Positions 1 through 6,405 of a DNA stretch of 13,805 nt are shown here, in pieces. Each line of letters opens with the position of its first letter. The stretch's first letter is position 1. The notes below the pieces were generated by a model. It saw nothing but the letters and a program-made list of their open reading frames with translations, was not told the origin of the DNA and made no database searches. The stretch spans positions 1-13,805 of the forward strand of contig JAFZGR010000247.1 of assembly GCA_017555325.1 (NCBI GenBank). The letters run 5' to 3'. Both the position numbers and the translations under genes were made by a program. The DNA comes from Alphaproteobacteria bacterium (GTDB lineage: Bacteria; Pseudomonadota; Alphaproteobacteria; CAAHEQ01; UBA3637).

Positions 1-57
1 AAAGGTCCCTTTTATTACAGTATGTATATATGAGCAACTATAAAAAGAGGGAATAAT

Positions 58-1167
58 ATGCAAACTAAAATCAACGAAACTGGTCGAAGTATGGTAGAAA
101 TGTTAGGTGTTTTAGCCGTTATCGGTGTATTAAGTGTTGGCGGTATTATGGGATATAAATTCGGCATGATGAAATATCGTGTGAATGAAATCGTCAACGA
201 GTTAAATATTATTGCCTATGATACGGGTTTAAAAATTCAGCGACTGGAAGAGATGAGTGAAGGCGAAATATTAAGTGAAGAAAATGCAACATTAAGAATG
301 GGATATGGCTATCAGGCCGTTGGTTATGCCGATTATTTTGAATTGTCTGTTTTAAATGTGCCGAAAGAAGATTGTAATCAATTAAAGCAAGTAGAAATGA
401 AGTTGGTAGATACAGTTCGTGTTGAAGAAGAAACGGCAGAAATGTGTGGGGCAATTATTTATACGATTAAAAATGATTTAACGGGCGAAAGCGTTGAATA
501 TACGGGTGATTCCGGAAATACGGATGATGAAACGCCGGAAGAAGAAACGCCGACATTGTTAAATTGCGGAATGCATGGCAGATTAGAGGGGGATTCTTGT
601 ATCTGTGATACAGGATACACGGGAAAATTATGTAATCGGTGTGATACATCATTAGGTTATAACACACAGGATTCTGCCGGTAATTGTTTTAAAGATTCTG
701 ATTGTACGAATGAGAATTTTTGTAATGGGCATAGTTCGCTAGTACATATAGATAACTACAATCGTTGTATTTGTGAAAGATGTAATGTTGGTTATTGGGG
801 GGAACATTGTGAATTTGGTGACGGTTCAAAAGATATTTGTAATGGGGGAGCTTATTATGAATGGCAGAATTATACAGGAAACGGAAGTGGTTGTCATTGT
901 AAAGCAGGATATTGGGGGAATTTTTGTGAATTTAAAACATCTGAAAAACCAGTGTGTAACGGAAATGGAACGATGTATGGATATGGACAGTGTATGTGTT
1001 ATGACGGATTTTCTGGACAATATTGTGAGAATGAAGATGTCAATTCAATAAGATGTGGTATGCCTGGTTATTCTTATTCCACAGGTATTTTACGTGAAAT
1101 CAATGGCGAAACATGGTGTGAATGTATAGAAGGTTGGGGCGGAGAAGATTGTCGAACAAAATTGTAA
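58..1167 (+). CDS. Pilin-like surface protein with EGF-like cysteine-rich tail
   Basis: This 369-residue protein starts at an ATG five bases after the ribosome site GAGGGA (47-52). The N-terminus is a type IV pilin/pseudopilin signal: a short charged leader ending at Gly9, then RSMVEMLGVLAVIGVLSVGG with the conserved Glu at mature position 5 (residue 14). Prepilin peptidase would be expected to cut after Gly9, leaving Arg rather than the usual Phe/Met at +1. Cys106 and Cys130 could form a head-domain disulfide. An acidic Thr/Glu-rich linker (about 150-166) leads to a Cys-rich region (170-369) with five EGF-like closing motifs of the form C-x-C-x(n)-G-[YFW]-x-G-x(2)-C, ending at Cys192, 251, 290, 323 and 365. 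I infer export through a type IV pilus or type II-like machine and display outside the cell, perhaps in adhesion. No assembly genes are in the window. The pilin and EGF-like calls are firm; the function is unknown. Confidence 0.8.
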   Translation: MQTKINETGRSMVEMLGVLAVIGVLSVGGIMGYKFGMMKYRVNEIVNELNIIAYDTGLKIQRLEEMSEGEILSEENATLRMGYGYQAVGYADYFELSVLNVPKEDCNQLKQVEMKLVDTVRVEEETAEMCGAIIYTIKNDLTGESVEYTGDSGNTDDETPEEETPTLLNCGMHGRLEGDSCICDTGYTGKLCNRCDTSLGYNTQDSAGNCFKDSDCTNENFCNGHSSLVHIDNYNRCICERCNVGYWGEHCEFGDGSKDICNGGAYYEWQNYTGNGSGCHCKAGYWGNFCEFKTSEKPVCNGNGTMYGYGQCMCYDGFSGQYCENEDVNSIRCGMPGYSYSTGILREINGETWCECIEGWGGEDCRTKL

Positions 1168-1188
1168 TATTCTGTTTCCTGATATTCA

Positions 1189-1222
1189 AAAAAATGCTTT
1201 GCTGGGTGCAAGGCGTTTTTTT
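1189..1222 (+). terminator. Rho-independent terminator of the pilin-EGF gene
   Basis: A 14-base-pair stem (1189-1202 with 1208-1221, two G-U pairs) closes a 5-base loop and runs into seven T residues (1216-1222). It starts 21 bases after the stop codon of the pilin-EGF gene, so that gene is probably transcribed without what follows. Confidence 0.85.
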
Positions 1223-1302
1223 ATGATTAGAAAATTATCTGTGTTGTTGGAGTATTTTCTTTTTTTTATTTTATCAAATTTAAAAAAAATTTTAAATATC
1301 AC

Positions 1303-1331
1303 TTGACTTTTAAATTTGTTCGGCGTATTTT
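1303..1331 (+). promoter_or_regulatory. Predicted sigma70 promoter in the long gap
   Basis: TTGACT (1303-1308) and TATTTT (1326-1331) are separated by 17 bases. If used, transcription would begin near 1338 and produce a leader of about 320 bases before the GNAT-like gene at 1657, or a short separate RNA. The -10 box is weak and the surroundings are very AT-rich, so a chance match is possible. Confidence 0.45.
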
Positions 1332-1540
1332 CAATATATGACAAATACACAGACACAGATTTTATTTTTTGTAAACACGTTTTTAAAACGGTGTTTTGCT
1401 GTGTTTTATTATTTTAGAAACTTTGGTACCTATCGATTTACAAAGATTTAGTTTTTTTGTTTTTCGTTTCAACAGTATCAGGTTTTTAATTCAATGTCTT
1501 TATTTTCTTTTATCTCTTTTTATTTCCGATTTTATTATTT

Positions 1541-1580
1541 CCCCTTGGGGGGATGGTGTTTTTATTTTGCCCGCTAGGGC
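1541..1580. repeat. GC-rich short palindromes in AT-rich gap
   Basis: CCCCTTGGGG (1541-1550) and GCCC-GCTA-GGGC (1569-1580) are two compact palindromes 18 bases apart in an otherwise extremely AT-rich stretch. They could form small hairpins in RNA, or be a fragment of a dispersed REP-like repeat. Only one copy is visible here, so its repeat status is untested. Confidence 0.4.
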
Positions 1581-1656
1581 GTTATTCATTTAGATTTTTT
1601 ATTTTACAGCGTTATTTTACAAAATTTAGTTTATTTACAGTATAGAAAGGTTTATT

Positions 1657-2292
1657 ATGAAAAAGAAATTTCCGGAATCAATCGAAATTAATGATTCATC
1701 TCTTGTGTTAAGTCATCAAATGCATCAAAACAATGTGCCGTTAAAGGGATTACGGGCAAAAGCCACATTTTTACAAAACTTAATTGCTCAAAATGTTCAT
1801 TATTATCCCGCAAAAGAGATGATTGTTTCCGGTCAGAGCATTCCGGAATTGGTTGCCCAAGTTCAATATGATGAAGCTTTATGGAAAATCGGGTCAAAAG
1901 CAACTTATTTTGCTTATGAAAAGGAAAGCGGAGATTGTGTTGGTATGGTTATTATTCGACCAATCAATGATAAACAGGTTGAAATTATGCAGGTCTGTGC
2001 AGTTGAAAAAAATTGTACGGCCGAGGTTTTGCGTTTAACTGAAAAATTATTGATGCAAAATAATGTACAGGCTAATTTGGTTGTACGGGCAGATCCATTG
2101 GATAATATACGAGCTTCAATGTTAAAACATTTGGGATATGAAACAAATCCCTCTTTACAGGTTCTTTCCGGTTCAATGCAAGTGATTTTTGAAAAAAAAG
2201 CCTTGCCGATGTTAATTCAATCGGCTCAAAAACATCCATCTATGAATTTAGGCAAAGAAATGGATTTAAAACCGTATGTACGAACGGCTTAA
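1657..2292 (+). CDS. GNAT-like (N-acetyltransferase fold) protein, substrate unknown
   Basis: This 211-residue soluble protein starts at an ATG preceded by GAAAGG at a 6-base spacing. There is no signal peptide or membrane segment. The middle and C-terminal parts resemble a GNAT fold: a strand pair around residues 96-115 (VGMVIIRP, then VEIMQVCAV), a helix (AEVLRLTEKLLMQ), a strand (ANLVVRADPLDN) and the frequent GNAT ending N-x(2)-A-x(2)-MLKHLGYE. The acetyl-CoA pyrophosphate loop, usually Q/R-x-x-G-x-G/A, is replaced by EKNCTAEV, so cofactor binding is doubtful. The N-terminal 75 residues match nothing I recognise. The gene stands alone, between a long structured gap and a strong terminator. 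Fold assignment is inference from pattern; it could be an unrelated alpha/beta protein. Confidence 0.5.
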   Translation: MKKKFPESIEINDSSLVLSHQMHQNNVPLKGLRAKATFLQNLIAQNVHYYPAKEMIVSGQSIPELVAQVQYDEALWKIGSKATYFAYEKESGDCVGMVIIRPINDKQVEIMQVCAVEKNCTAEVLRLTEKLLMQNNVQANLVVRADPLDNIRASMLKHLGYETNPSLQVLSGSMQVIFEKKALPMLIQSAQKHPSMNLGKEMDLKPYVRTA

Positions 2293-2316
2293 ATAAAGGA
2301 GAGGTTATAATTTGAT

Positions 2317-2354
2317 AAAGTCTTTTAGTGTTTGGACATTAAAAGACTTTTTTT
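2317..2354 (+). terminator. Strong Rho-independent terminator
   Basis: A perfect 11-base-pair stem (2317-2327 with 2340-2350) can extend inward by three more pairs, GTG with CAT, to leave a 6-base loop. It is followed by a T-run through 2354. It lies 25 bases after the GNAT-like gene and separates it from uppS. Confidence 0.9.
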
Positions 2355-2365
2355 ATATAAAAAAC

Positions 2366-2394
2366 TTGCACCTGATTTTTTTTTGCTTTATGCT
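2366..2394 (+). promoter_or_regulatory. Predicted sigma70 promoter of uppS
   Basis: TTGCAC (2366-2371) and TATGCT (2389-2394) are 17 bases apart, directly after the preceding terminator. The expected transcript start near 2401 leaves a short leader that carries the ribosome site AAAGGA (2407-2412) for uppS. Confidence 0.75.
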
Positions 2395-2418
2395 GACAAA
2401 AAACAGAAAGGATAACAA

Positions 2419-3129
2419 ATGACAATACCACAACATATCGCAATTATTATGGATGGCAATGGTCGTTGGGCAAAACAGAGGGGATTGCCCCGAACGGCAG
2501 GGCATAAAAAAGGGGCGGAAACTTTAAAGAAAATATTAAAATATGCACGGGAAAAAGGTGTTTCTGTGGTAACGTTATTTGCTTTTTCTTCCGAAAACTG
2601 GAACCGTCCGAAAGAAGAAGTTGATACATTGATGGATTTGTTTCGCTCCTATTTAAAAAATGATGTTCAAGCGCTTATTAAACAGGGAATTCGTATTTCA
2701 TTTATCGGGAATCGTCAAAAATTTGCTTCGGATATAAAAGAACAAATGGATAAAATTGAAGCTGAAACAAAAAATTTAACGGCATTTCATGTTGTTTTGG
2801 CTTTAAGTTATGGGGCAAGAGATGATATTGTTTTGGCTGTACAGAAAATAACAGAACGTGTTCAACAAGGAATTCTGTTGCCGGCTGACATTACGGGAAA
2901 AATGATTTCTGATTCGTTATCGACTGCCGGAATTGTTGAGCCGGATTTGGTTATTCGTACCAGTGGAGAAGAACGAATCAGTAATTTTTTACTATGGGAA
3001 TTGGCTTATGCCGAATTGTATTTTACGCCGGTTTATTGGCCTGATTTTAATGAGTTGGAATTTGATAAAGCATTAGCATCTTATCAAAAAAGACAGCGTC
3101 GCTTTGGTGGGTTAGACCCGGTTAAATAA
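2419..3129 (+). CDS. uppS: Isoprenyl transferase (undecaprenyl diphosphate synthase)
   Basis: The product is 236 residues, normal for cis-prenyltransferases. It adds isopentenyl units in cis to farnesyl diphosphate to make the C55 carrier lipid for peptidoglycan and other surface glycans, acting at the cytosol-membrane boundary. The diagnostic motifs are all present: HIAIIMDGNGRWA at residues 6-18 with the catalytic Asp12, the SSENWNRP block, LSYGARDDI, and RTSGEERISNFLLW starting at Arg180, which holds the diphosphate- and Mg-binding residues. The start at 2419 is fixed by AAAGGA at 2407-2412 and by the usual distance to MDGNGRW. In many proteobacteria uppS lies between frr and cdsA; here neither is adjacent and the gene has its own promoter. 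The family assignment is secure. I see no clear terminator after it. Confidence 0.96.
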   Translation: MTIPQHIAIIMDGNGRWAKQRGLPRTAGHKKGAETLKKILKYAREKGVSVVTLFAFSSENWNRPKEEVDTLMDLFRSYLKNDVQALIKQGIRISFIGNRQKFASDIKEQMDKIEAETKNLTAFHVVLALSYGARDDIVLAVQKITERVQQGILLPADITGKMISDSLSTAGIVEPDLVIRTSGEERISNFLLWELAYAELYFTPVYWPDFNELEFDKALASYQKRQRRFGGLDPVK

Positions 3130-3213
3130 TTATTAGTATGGCATATAAAAGTTTGTTGCCAGTTTTTAACCGATTGGTCTTCCTATGAAAATTTTATCGA
3201 GTGGGAAAAGTTC

Positions 3214-3242
3214 TTGCCGAAAAACGTAAAAAATGTTATACT
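3214..3242 (+). promoter_or_regulatory. Predicted sigma70 promoter of the HNH-MFS pair
   Basis: TTGCCG (3214-3219) and TATACT (3237-3242) are 17 bases apart. The expected start near 3249 gives a leader of about 25 bases with GGAGG at 3261-3265. The -10 box overlaps the left arm of the inverted repeat at 3238-3275, so a protein bound there could block RNA polymerase. Confidence 0.75.
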
Positions 3243-3275
3243 GATATAACTTTTGGATATGGAGGATATCAGTAT
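3238..3275. repeat. Perfect 10-base inverted repeat spanning -10 box and start codon
   Basis: ATACTGATAT (3238-3247) is exactly repeated in inverted orientation as ATATCAGTAT (3266-3275). The left arm covers most of the -10 box; the right arm includes the first two bases of the start codon at 3274. The 18-base interval contains the Shine-Dalgarno sequence. It could be a paired operator (half-site centres 28 bases apart), or, in a longer read-through RNA, a hairpin that buries the start codon. Confidence 0.6.
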
Positions 3276-3960
3276 GGGACTTTCTAAAAAACACAAGCGT
3301 TTTTTAAGTGTGGAAACGGATAAGAAAGGAAATAAAATCTTTTCGTTTAATTTTGCTACTGGGTTAGAAACAGAACTTATTGAAGTTTATCGTTTGCCAC
3401 CGGCAGAAACGGCTAAAGCCCGAAAATTATATAAGCAAACGTATCAAAAGAAAAAAGGCGGAGCAAAAGAGGTTCCGACCCATCCGCTTATGGGTTTTTT
3501 GGCACATCAGAATAATTTGGCACGTAAAGAGGGAAGAAAAGGACCTTTGGATGATGTTTTAACGGAAGATGATATTCAAAAGGCCCGTCAGAATATTATT
3601 CCTCCGGGCTTTGAGATTCATCACTTGCAACCGATAAGTTTGGGTGGAAAAAATTCTTTTGATAATTTGTTGTTGCTTTCGCAGGGTGTTCATACTGCTA
3701 TTCATCGTTGTATGGATTGTGTGTTGGCGTATGTGCCATATCGGACAAAAAAGGATTTTGAATTGCCGGATGGACAAAAAGTATTTGTTCGGTTGCCGAA
3801 ATTACAAAAGTGTTTAACGGATGAATGCGGTTTGTTTACTCCTGACTTAATGCAGGATGCATCACAAAACACAGAGGAAGAAAAACCGTTACGAGAAAAA
3901 TCTGTTAATTCACCGATGTGGTGTTATGGCATACGGTGTATCGGAACTTCTAACGAATAA
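3274..3960 (+). CDS. HNH endonuclease-domain protein
   Basis: I take the ATG at 3274 (228 residues) because GGAGG sits 8 bases before it; in-frame TTG (3253) and ATG (3259) lie upstream but lack a ribosome site. Residues 113-144 form an HNH motif of the ββα-metal type: FEIHH with His116-His117, PISLGG, N127, the DNL turn at 130-132, and the final His140 and His144. The spacing resembles colicin-type HNH nucleases, which cut DNA using one metal ion. The N-terminal 110 residues are basic and unfamiliar; the tail after 150 is also unrecognised. There is no signal peptide. The MFS gene begins three bases after its stop, so the two are almost certainly co-transcribed. The role is open: DNA processing, defence or a toxin-like activity are all possible, and no immunity gene or phage gene is visible nearby. 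Confidence 0.75.
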   Translation: MGLSKKHKRFLSVETDKKGNKIFSFNFATGLETELIEVYRLPPAETAKARKLYKQTYQKKKGGAKEVPTHPLMGFLAHQNNLARKEGRKGPLDDVLTEDDIQKARQNIIPPGFEIHHLQPISLGGKNSFDNLLLLSQGVHTAIHRCMDCVLAYVPYRTKKDFELPDGQKVFVRLPKLQKCLTDECGLFTPDLMQDASQNTEEEKPLREKSVNSPMWCYGIRCIGTSNE

Positions 3961-3963
3961 AAT

Positions 3964-5247
3964 ATGAAATCATCACTGAGAACATCTTTAAATTATGTTT
4001 GTTATGGCGGAATTGCACAATCGGCAATGGATACGTTTGGAACCGGTACTTTAATAACCGCGTATGCATTGTTATTGGGGGCAGGGGATATGGCAATCGG
4101 TTTTTTGGCGGCTATTCCGTATTTGAGTAATTTAGTGCACTTGATTGTTGCATTTTTACTGGAAAAGGGATTTTCCGTAAAAAAAATATCTGTTGTTTGT
4201 TCTTTTTTATCTCGTCCCTTTTTATTGTTGGCGGCATTGTTGGTTTTTTATGCAGGAAAATCATGGACCCCGATTGTATTGGTTGTCTTTTTAGGAGGAC
4301 TTTACGGGATTGGTAATATGGTTGGCGGGGCTTGGCGCCCTTGGATGAAAGCATTGATTCCTGTTTCGATTATGGGACGTTTTTTTGCAAATCGCTTTAA
4401 ATATATGATGATTGCCAAAATTTTTTGTTTCGGTTTTTCTTATTTTCTTTTAAAAATTTTTCAGTTTTATTATCCTTCTTATGAAATTTATGCTTATTCG
4501 ATTTTGTTATCGCTAGCGTTTGTTGTGGGAATTTACGGTGCATATACCTCGGTTGTTATAAAGGATGTTCCGCTGAAATTTTATAGAAAAACACCCTTTT
4601 TGCATAAATTGGCACATTGTTTAAAACAAAAGCCATTTATTTTGTTTGTGTGGATTTTGGGGTGTTTAAATTTAAGCGTCAATTTTGTTTTGCCGTTTTT
4701 TACGGTCTTTTTGTTAGAAAAATTAAAATTGCAAATGCCCTCAGTTCTGATATTAACGGTTTTGTCTCAAGTTGCTTACATTTTTATTATGAAAATATTG
4801 GGGATTTGGAGTGATAAACAGGGGGCAAAACGTATTTTGCATATAACAGTGCCGGCATTTGTAATAAGTCTTATTGGATTTTTGATTTTGAATGTTGGTC
4901 ATTTAAATTCAGTTGTTATGTGGATGATTTTAATTTGTTCTTATGTTCTGATGGGAATTGGTACAGCAGGATTTTCTTTGGGGGTTAATAATTTGTCGTT
5001 GTTGTATGTTCCAAAACGGTTGGGTAGTGTTTATCTTTCGCTAACTGGAGCCGGTATTTCTTTTTTAGGCGCAATCGGAGCAATTTCGGGTGGTTTTTGT
5101 TTGAGTATTTTTAAACAGATTTCCATTCAAGCAGAAAATGACACAATCAGTTGGTATTTGCTATTTGGGGTATCTGTTTTTCTTTTTGTATTCAGTATTG
5201 TTCAATTGAAAAAACTGAAACAAATAAAAAGCGGAAAAGTATTATAA
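3964..5247 (+). CDS. MFS transporter, substrate unknown
   Basis: The 427-residue protein is very hydrophobic and consistent with 12 transmembrane helices in two halves joined by a basic loop near residues 200-220 (FYRKTPFLHKLAHCLKQK). The first half contains GGAWRPWMKALIP (121-133) followed by GRFFANR, resembling the W-x(2)-W...RGRFFGxR signature of an uncharacterised MFS subgroup. The second half has the loop GIWSDKQGAKRI, an equivalent of the G-x(3)-D-x(2)-G-x(2)-R/K motif. It starts three bases after the HNH stop codon with no good Shine-Dalgarno, suggesting translational coupling. It probably moves a small solute across the inner membrane by secondary transport. Nothing in the sequence tells the substrate or direction. 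Confidence 0.85.
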   Translation: MKSSLRTSLNYVCYGGIAQSAMDTFGTGTLITAYALLLGAGDMAIGFLAAIPYLSNLVHLIVAFLLEKGFSVKKISVVCSFLSRPFLLLAALLVFYAGKSWTPIVLVVFLGGLYGIGNMVGGAWRPWMKALIPVSIMGRFFANRFKYMMIAKIFCFGFSYFLLKIFQFYYPSYEIYAYSILLSLAFVVGIYGAYTSVVIKDVPLKFYRKTPFLHKLAHCLKQKPFILFVWILGCLNLSVNFVLPFFTVFLLEKLKLQMPSVLILTVLSQVAYIFIMKILGIWSDKQGAKRILHITVPAFVISLIGFLILNVGHLNSVVMWMILICSYVLMGIGTAGFSLGVNNLSLLYVPKRLGSVYLSLTGAGISFLGAIGAISGGFCLSIFKQISIQAENDTISWYLLFGVSVFLFVFSIVQLKKLKQIKSGKVL

Positions 5248-5366
5248 ATGTGTATCGATTGATTGATAATACGTTATATTTTTGATTGTTGTATCAGATG
5301 GAACTGATTTGTTTTTCATGATCGTTTTGTTTAAATTTTCAATATTATTGAGTTGTATTTCAATAT

Positions 5367-5428
5367 AAAAAAGCACCTGTTTTGCAAAATACGGTTTCTG
5401 GGGATGTATTTATGTAAAACAGGTGTTT
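5367..5428 (-). terminator. Long hairpin terminator between convergent MFS and rubrerythrin genes
   Basis: A stem of about 19 pairs with one bulge (5374-5392 with 5406-5425; core CACCTGTTTT/AAAACAGGTG) closes a 13-base loop. On the minus strand it runs into six T residues (complement of 5367-5372), giving a good terminator for the perR-rubrerythrin operon. On the plus strand only a broken T-run (TTTCTTG) follows, so it may also stop MFS transcripts, less efficiently. The 120 bases between the MFS stop and the hairpin hold nothing I recognise. Confidence 0.85.
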
Positions 5429-5449
5429 CTTGTTCGATTATTGCCGGAA

Positions 5450-5998
5450 TTAATAGTTTTCGGCTTTAATCATAAAGTATGCTTTTGCGTGATCGCAAAC
5501 CGGACAAACTTCTGGGGCTTTTTTACCGATTACAATGTGACCACAGTTGGAACATTGCCAAATCATGTCGCCTTCACGGGAGAAAACCAATCCGTTTTCA
5601 ACGTTGTGCAATAATTTGCGATAGCGTTCTTCGTGTTCTTTTTCAATTTTTGCAACCATTTCAAATAAACCGGCAATGCGGGTAAATCCTTCTTCGCGGG
5701 CTGTTTTTGCCATGCCGGCGTACATATCTGTCCATTCGTAATTTTCACCGGCTGCTGCATCAGCTAAGTTTTCGGCTGTTGACGGAATTTGTCCGTCATG
5801 CAATAATTTGAACCAAATTTCAGCATGTTCTTTTTCATTTGCAGCTGTTTCCTCAAAGATTTTTGCAATTTGCACATAACCGTCTTTACGAGCTTTTGAG
5901 GCATAATATGTATATTTGTTGCGAGCTTGTGATTCGCCGGCAAATGCAATTTTTAAATTTTCTTCTGTTTTTGTACCTTTTAATGATGGTGTTGTCAT
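5450..5998 (-). CDS. Rubrerythrin
   Basis: A 182-residue rubrerythrin, a non-haem diiron protein that reduces hydrogen peroxide in the cytosol of anaerobes and microaerophiles. The ferritin-like four-helix domain (residues 12-130) shows the expected ligand motifs: Glu22 in FAGESQARNKY, the EKEH of residues 55-58 and the second EKEH at 119-122. The C-terminal rubredoxin domain has Cys149-x2-Cys152 and Cys165-x2-Cys168, binding one iron for electron delivery. The start at 5998 (MTTPSLKG) is preferred over an in-frame upstream codon at 6040, because AAGGA lies at good distance and the family starts there. Its ATG overlaps the perR stop (ATGA), so translation is coupled to perR, and no separate promoter is needed. 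Confidence 0.95.
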   Translation of the reverse strand: MTTPSLKGTKTEENLKIAFAGESQARNKYTYYASKARKDGYVQIAKIFEETAANEKEHAEIWFKLLHDGQIPSTAENLADAAAGENYEWTDMYAGMAKTAREEGFTRIAGLFEMVAKIEKEHEERYRKLLHNVENGLVFSREGDMIWQCSNCGHIVIGKKAPEVCPVCDHAKAYFMIKAENY

Positions 5999-6387
5999 TG
6001 TTTGTTTTCCTTTTTTCCTTGTTGATAACAATCGGGGCACTCCCCGTAAAAAAGTATGGTGTGGTTTTGAATAAACATATTTTCCGTTTCTCCCGCATCA
6101 AACTGATTTTGATAGGGGGTGTTTACATCAACAACTTGTCCACACTTTTGACAAACCAAATGGTAGTGCCGTATGCAGTTCCAATCAAAACAGTCGGCTC
6201 CATTCGGAATAGCAATATGATGAACCATTCCGGCTTGAATTAGTGAATCCAATCCCCGATAAACGGTTCCTTTGCTGATTGAGGGACATTTGTTTTTAAC
6301 GTACAGATAAATTTGATGTGCTGTTGGATGACAAAGATTTTTTGTCGCCTCTAAAACCAAACTTTTCTGTTTTGTATTTCTAAACAT
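5995..6387 (-). CDS. perR: PerR-like peroxide-sensing Fur family repressor
   Basis: A 130-residue Fur-family metalloregulator. The N-terminal winged helix carries HPTAHQIY (20-27) and the recognition segment TVYRGL (41-46). Every metal ligand known from Bacillus subtilis PerR has a counterpart: His20, Asp68, His74, His76 and Asp87 for the regulatory iron (B. subtilis 37, 85, 91, 93, 104), and Cys79, Cys82, Cys117, Cys120 for structural zinc. Asp rather than Glu at position 87 favours peroxide sensing through iron-catalysed His oxidation. The protein is about 17 residues shorter at the N-terminus than B. subtilis PerR. The start follows a GAGGA site. Together with rubrerythrin in a 4-base overlap it makes a peroxide-sensing and detoxifying operon. 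Fur-type iron or zinc control is less likely. Confidence 0.88.
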   Translation of the reverse strand: MFRNTKQKSLVLEATKNLCHPTAHQIYLYVKNKCPSISKGTVYRGLDSLIQAGMVHHIAIPNGADCFDWNCIRHYHLVCQKCGQVVDVNTPYQNQFDAGETENMFIQNHTILFYGECPDCYQQGKKENKQ

Positions 6388-6405
6388 ATATCCTCTTATC
6401 AGTAA

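Larger units (their letters stand above)
1223..1656 (+). other. Gene-free T-rich stretch with foldable leader
   Basis: No convincing gene is present. The region is strongly T-rich on the plus strand. Just after the predicted promoter lies a nested fold: ACACAG (1353-1358) can pair with CTGTGT (1399-1404), enclosing AAACAC (1373-1378) paired with GTGTTT (1391-1396), followed by a T-rich run. Further on are GC-rich palindromes (1541-1580) and an 8-base direct repeat GCGTTATT (1579-1586 and 1609-1616). The segment may be a regulatory leader of the downstream gene or may encode a small RNA of about 75-80 bases; the sequence does not decide. The ribosome site GAAAGG (1645-1650) belongs to the next gene. 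Confidence 0.4.

Noticed and set aside
1223..1306. Short frame ATG-TGA of 27 codons just after the first terminator
   Set aside because: No Shine-Dalgarno, starts at the end of the terminator T-run, and composition follows the AT-rich background.
1396..1593. 65-codon plus-strand frame in the long gap
   Set aside because: It begins at TTG without a ribosome site, is rich in Phe/Leu/Ile simply because the DNA is T-rich, and crosses the GC-rich palindromes; no protein-like conservation pattern is visible.
3139..3213. Possible remnant of a gene after uppS (short frames starting at 3139 and 3186)
   Set aside because: Frames are about 15-17 codons long, lack ribosome sites and match no family I know, including cdsA, which would be the expected neighbour.
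3274..3960. Prophage or homing-endonuclease origin of the HNH gene
   Set aside because: No phage genes, intron, intein or attachment-like repeats are visible around it; the neighbours are ordinary chromosomal genes and composition matches them.
5999..6040. 14-codon N-terminal extension of rubrerythrin
   Set aside because: It lies inside the 3' end of perR in another frame; the ATG at 5998 has its own ribosome site and matches the usual rubrerythrin start.
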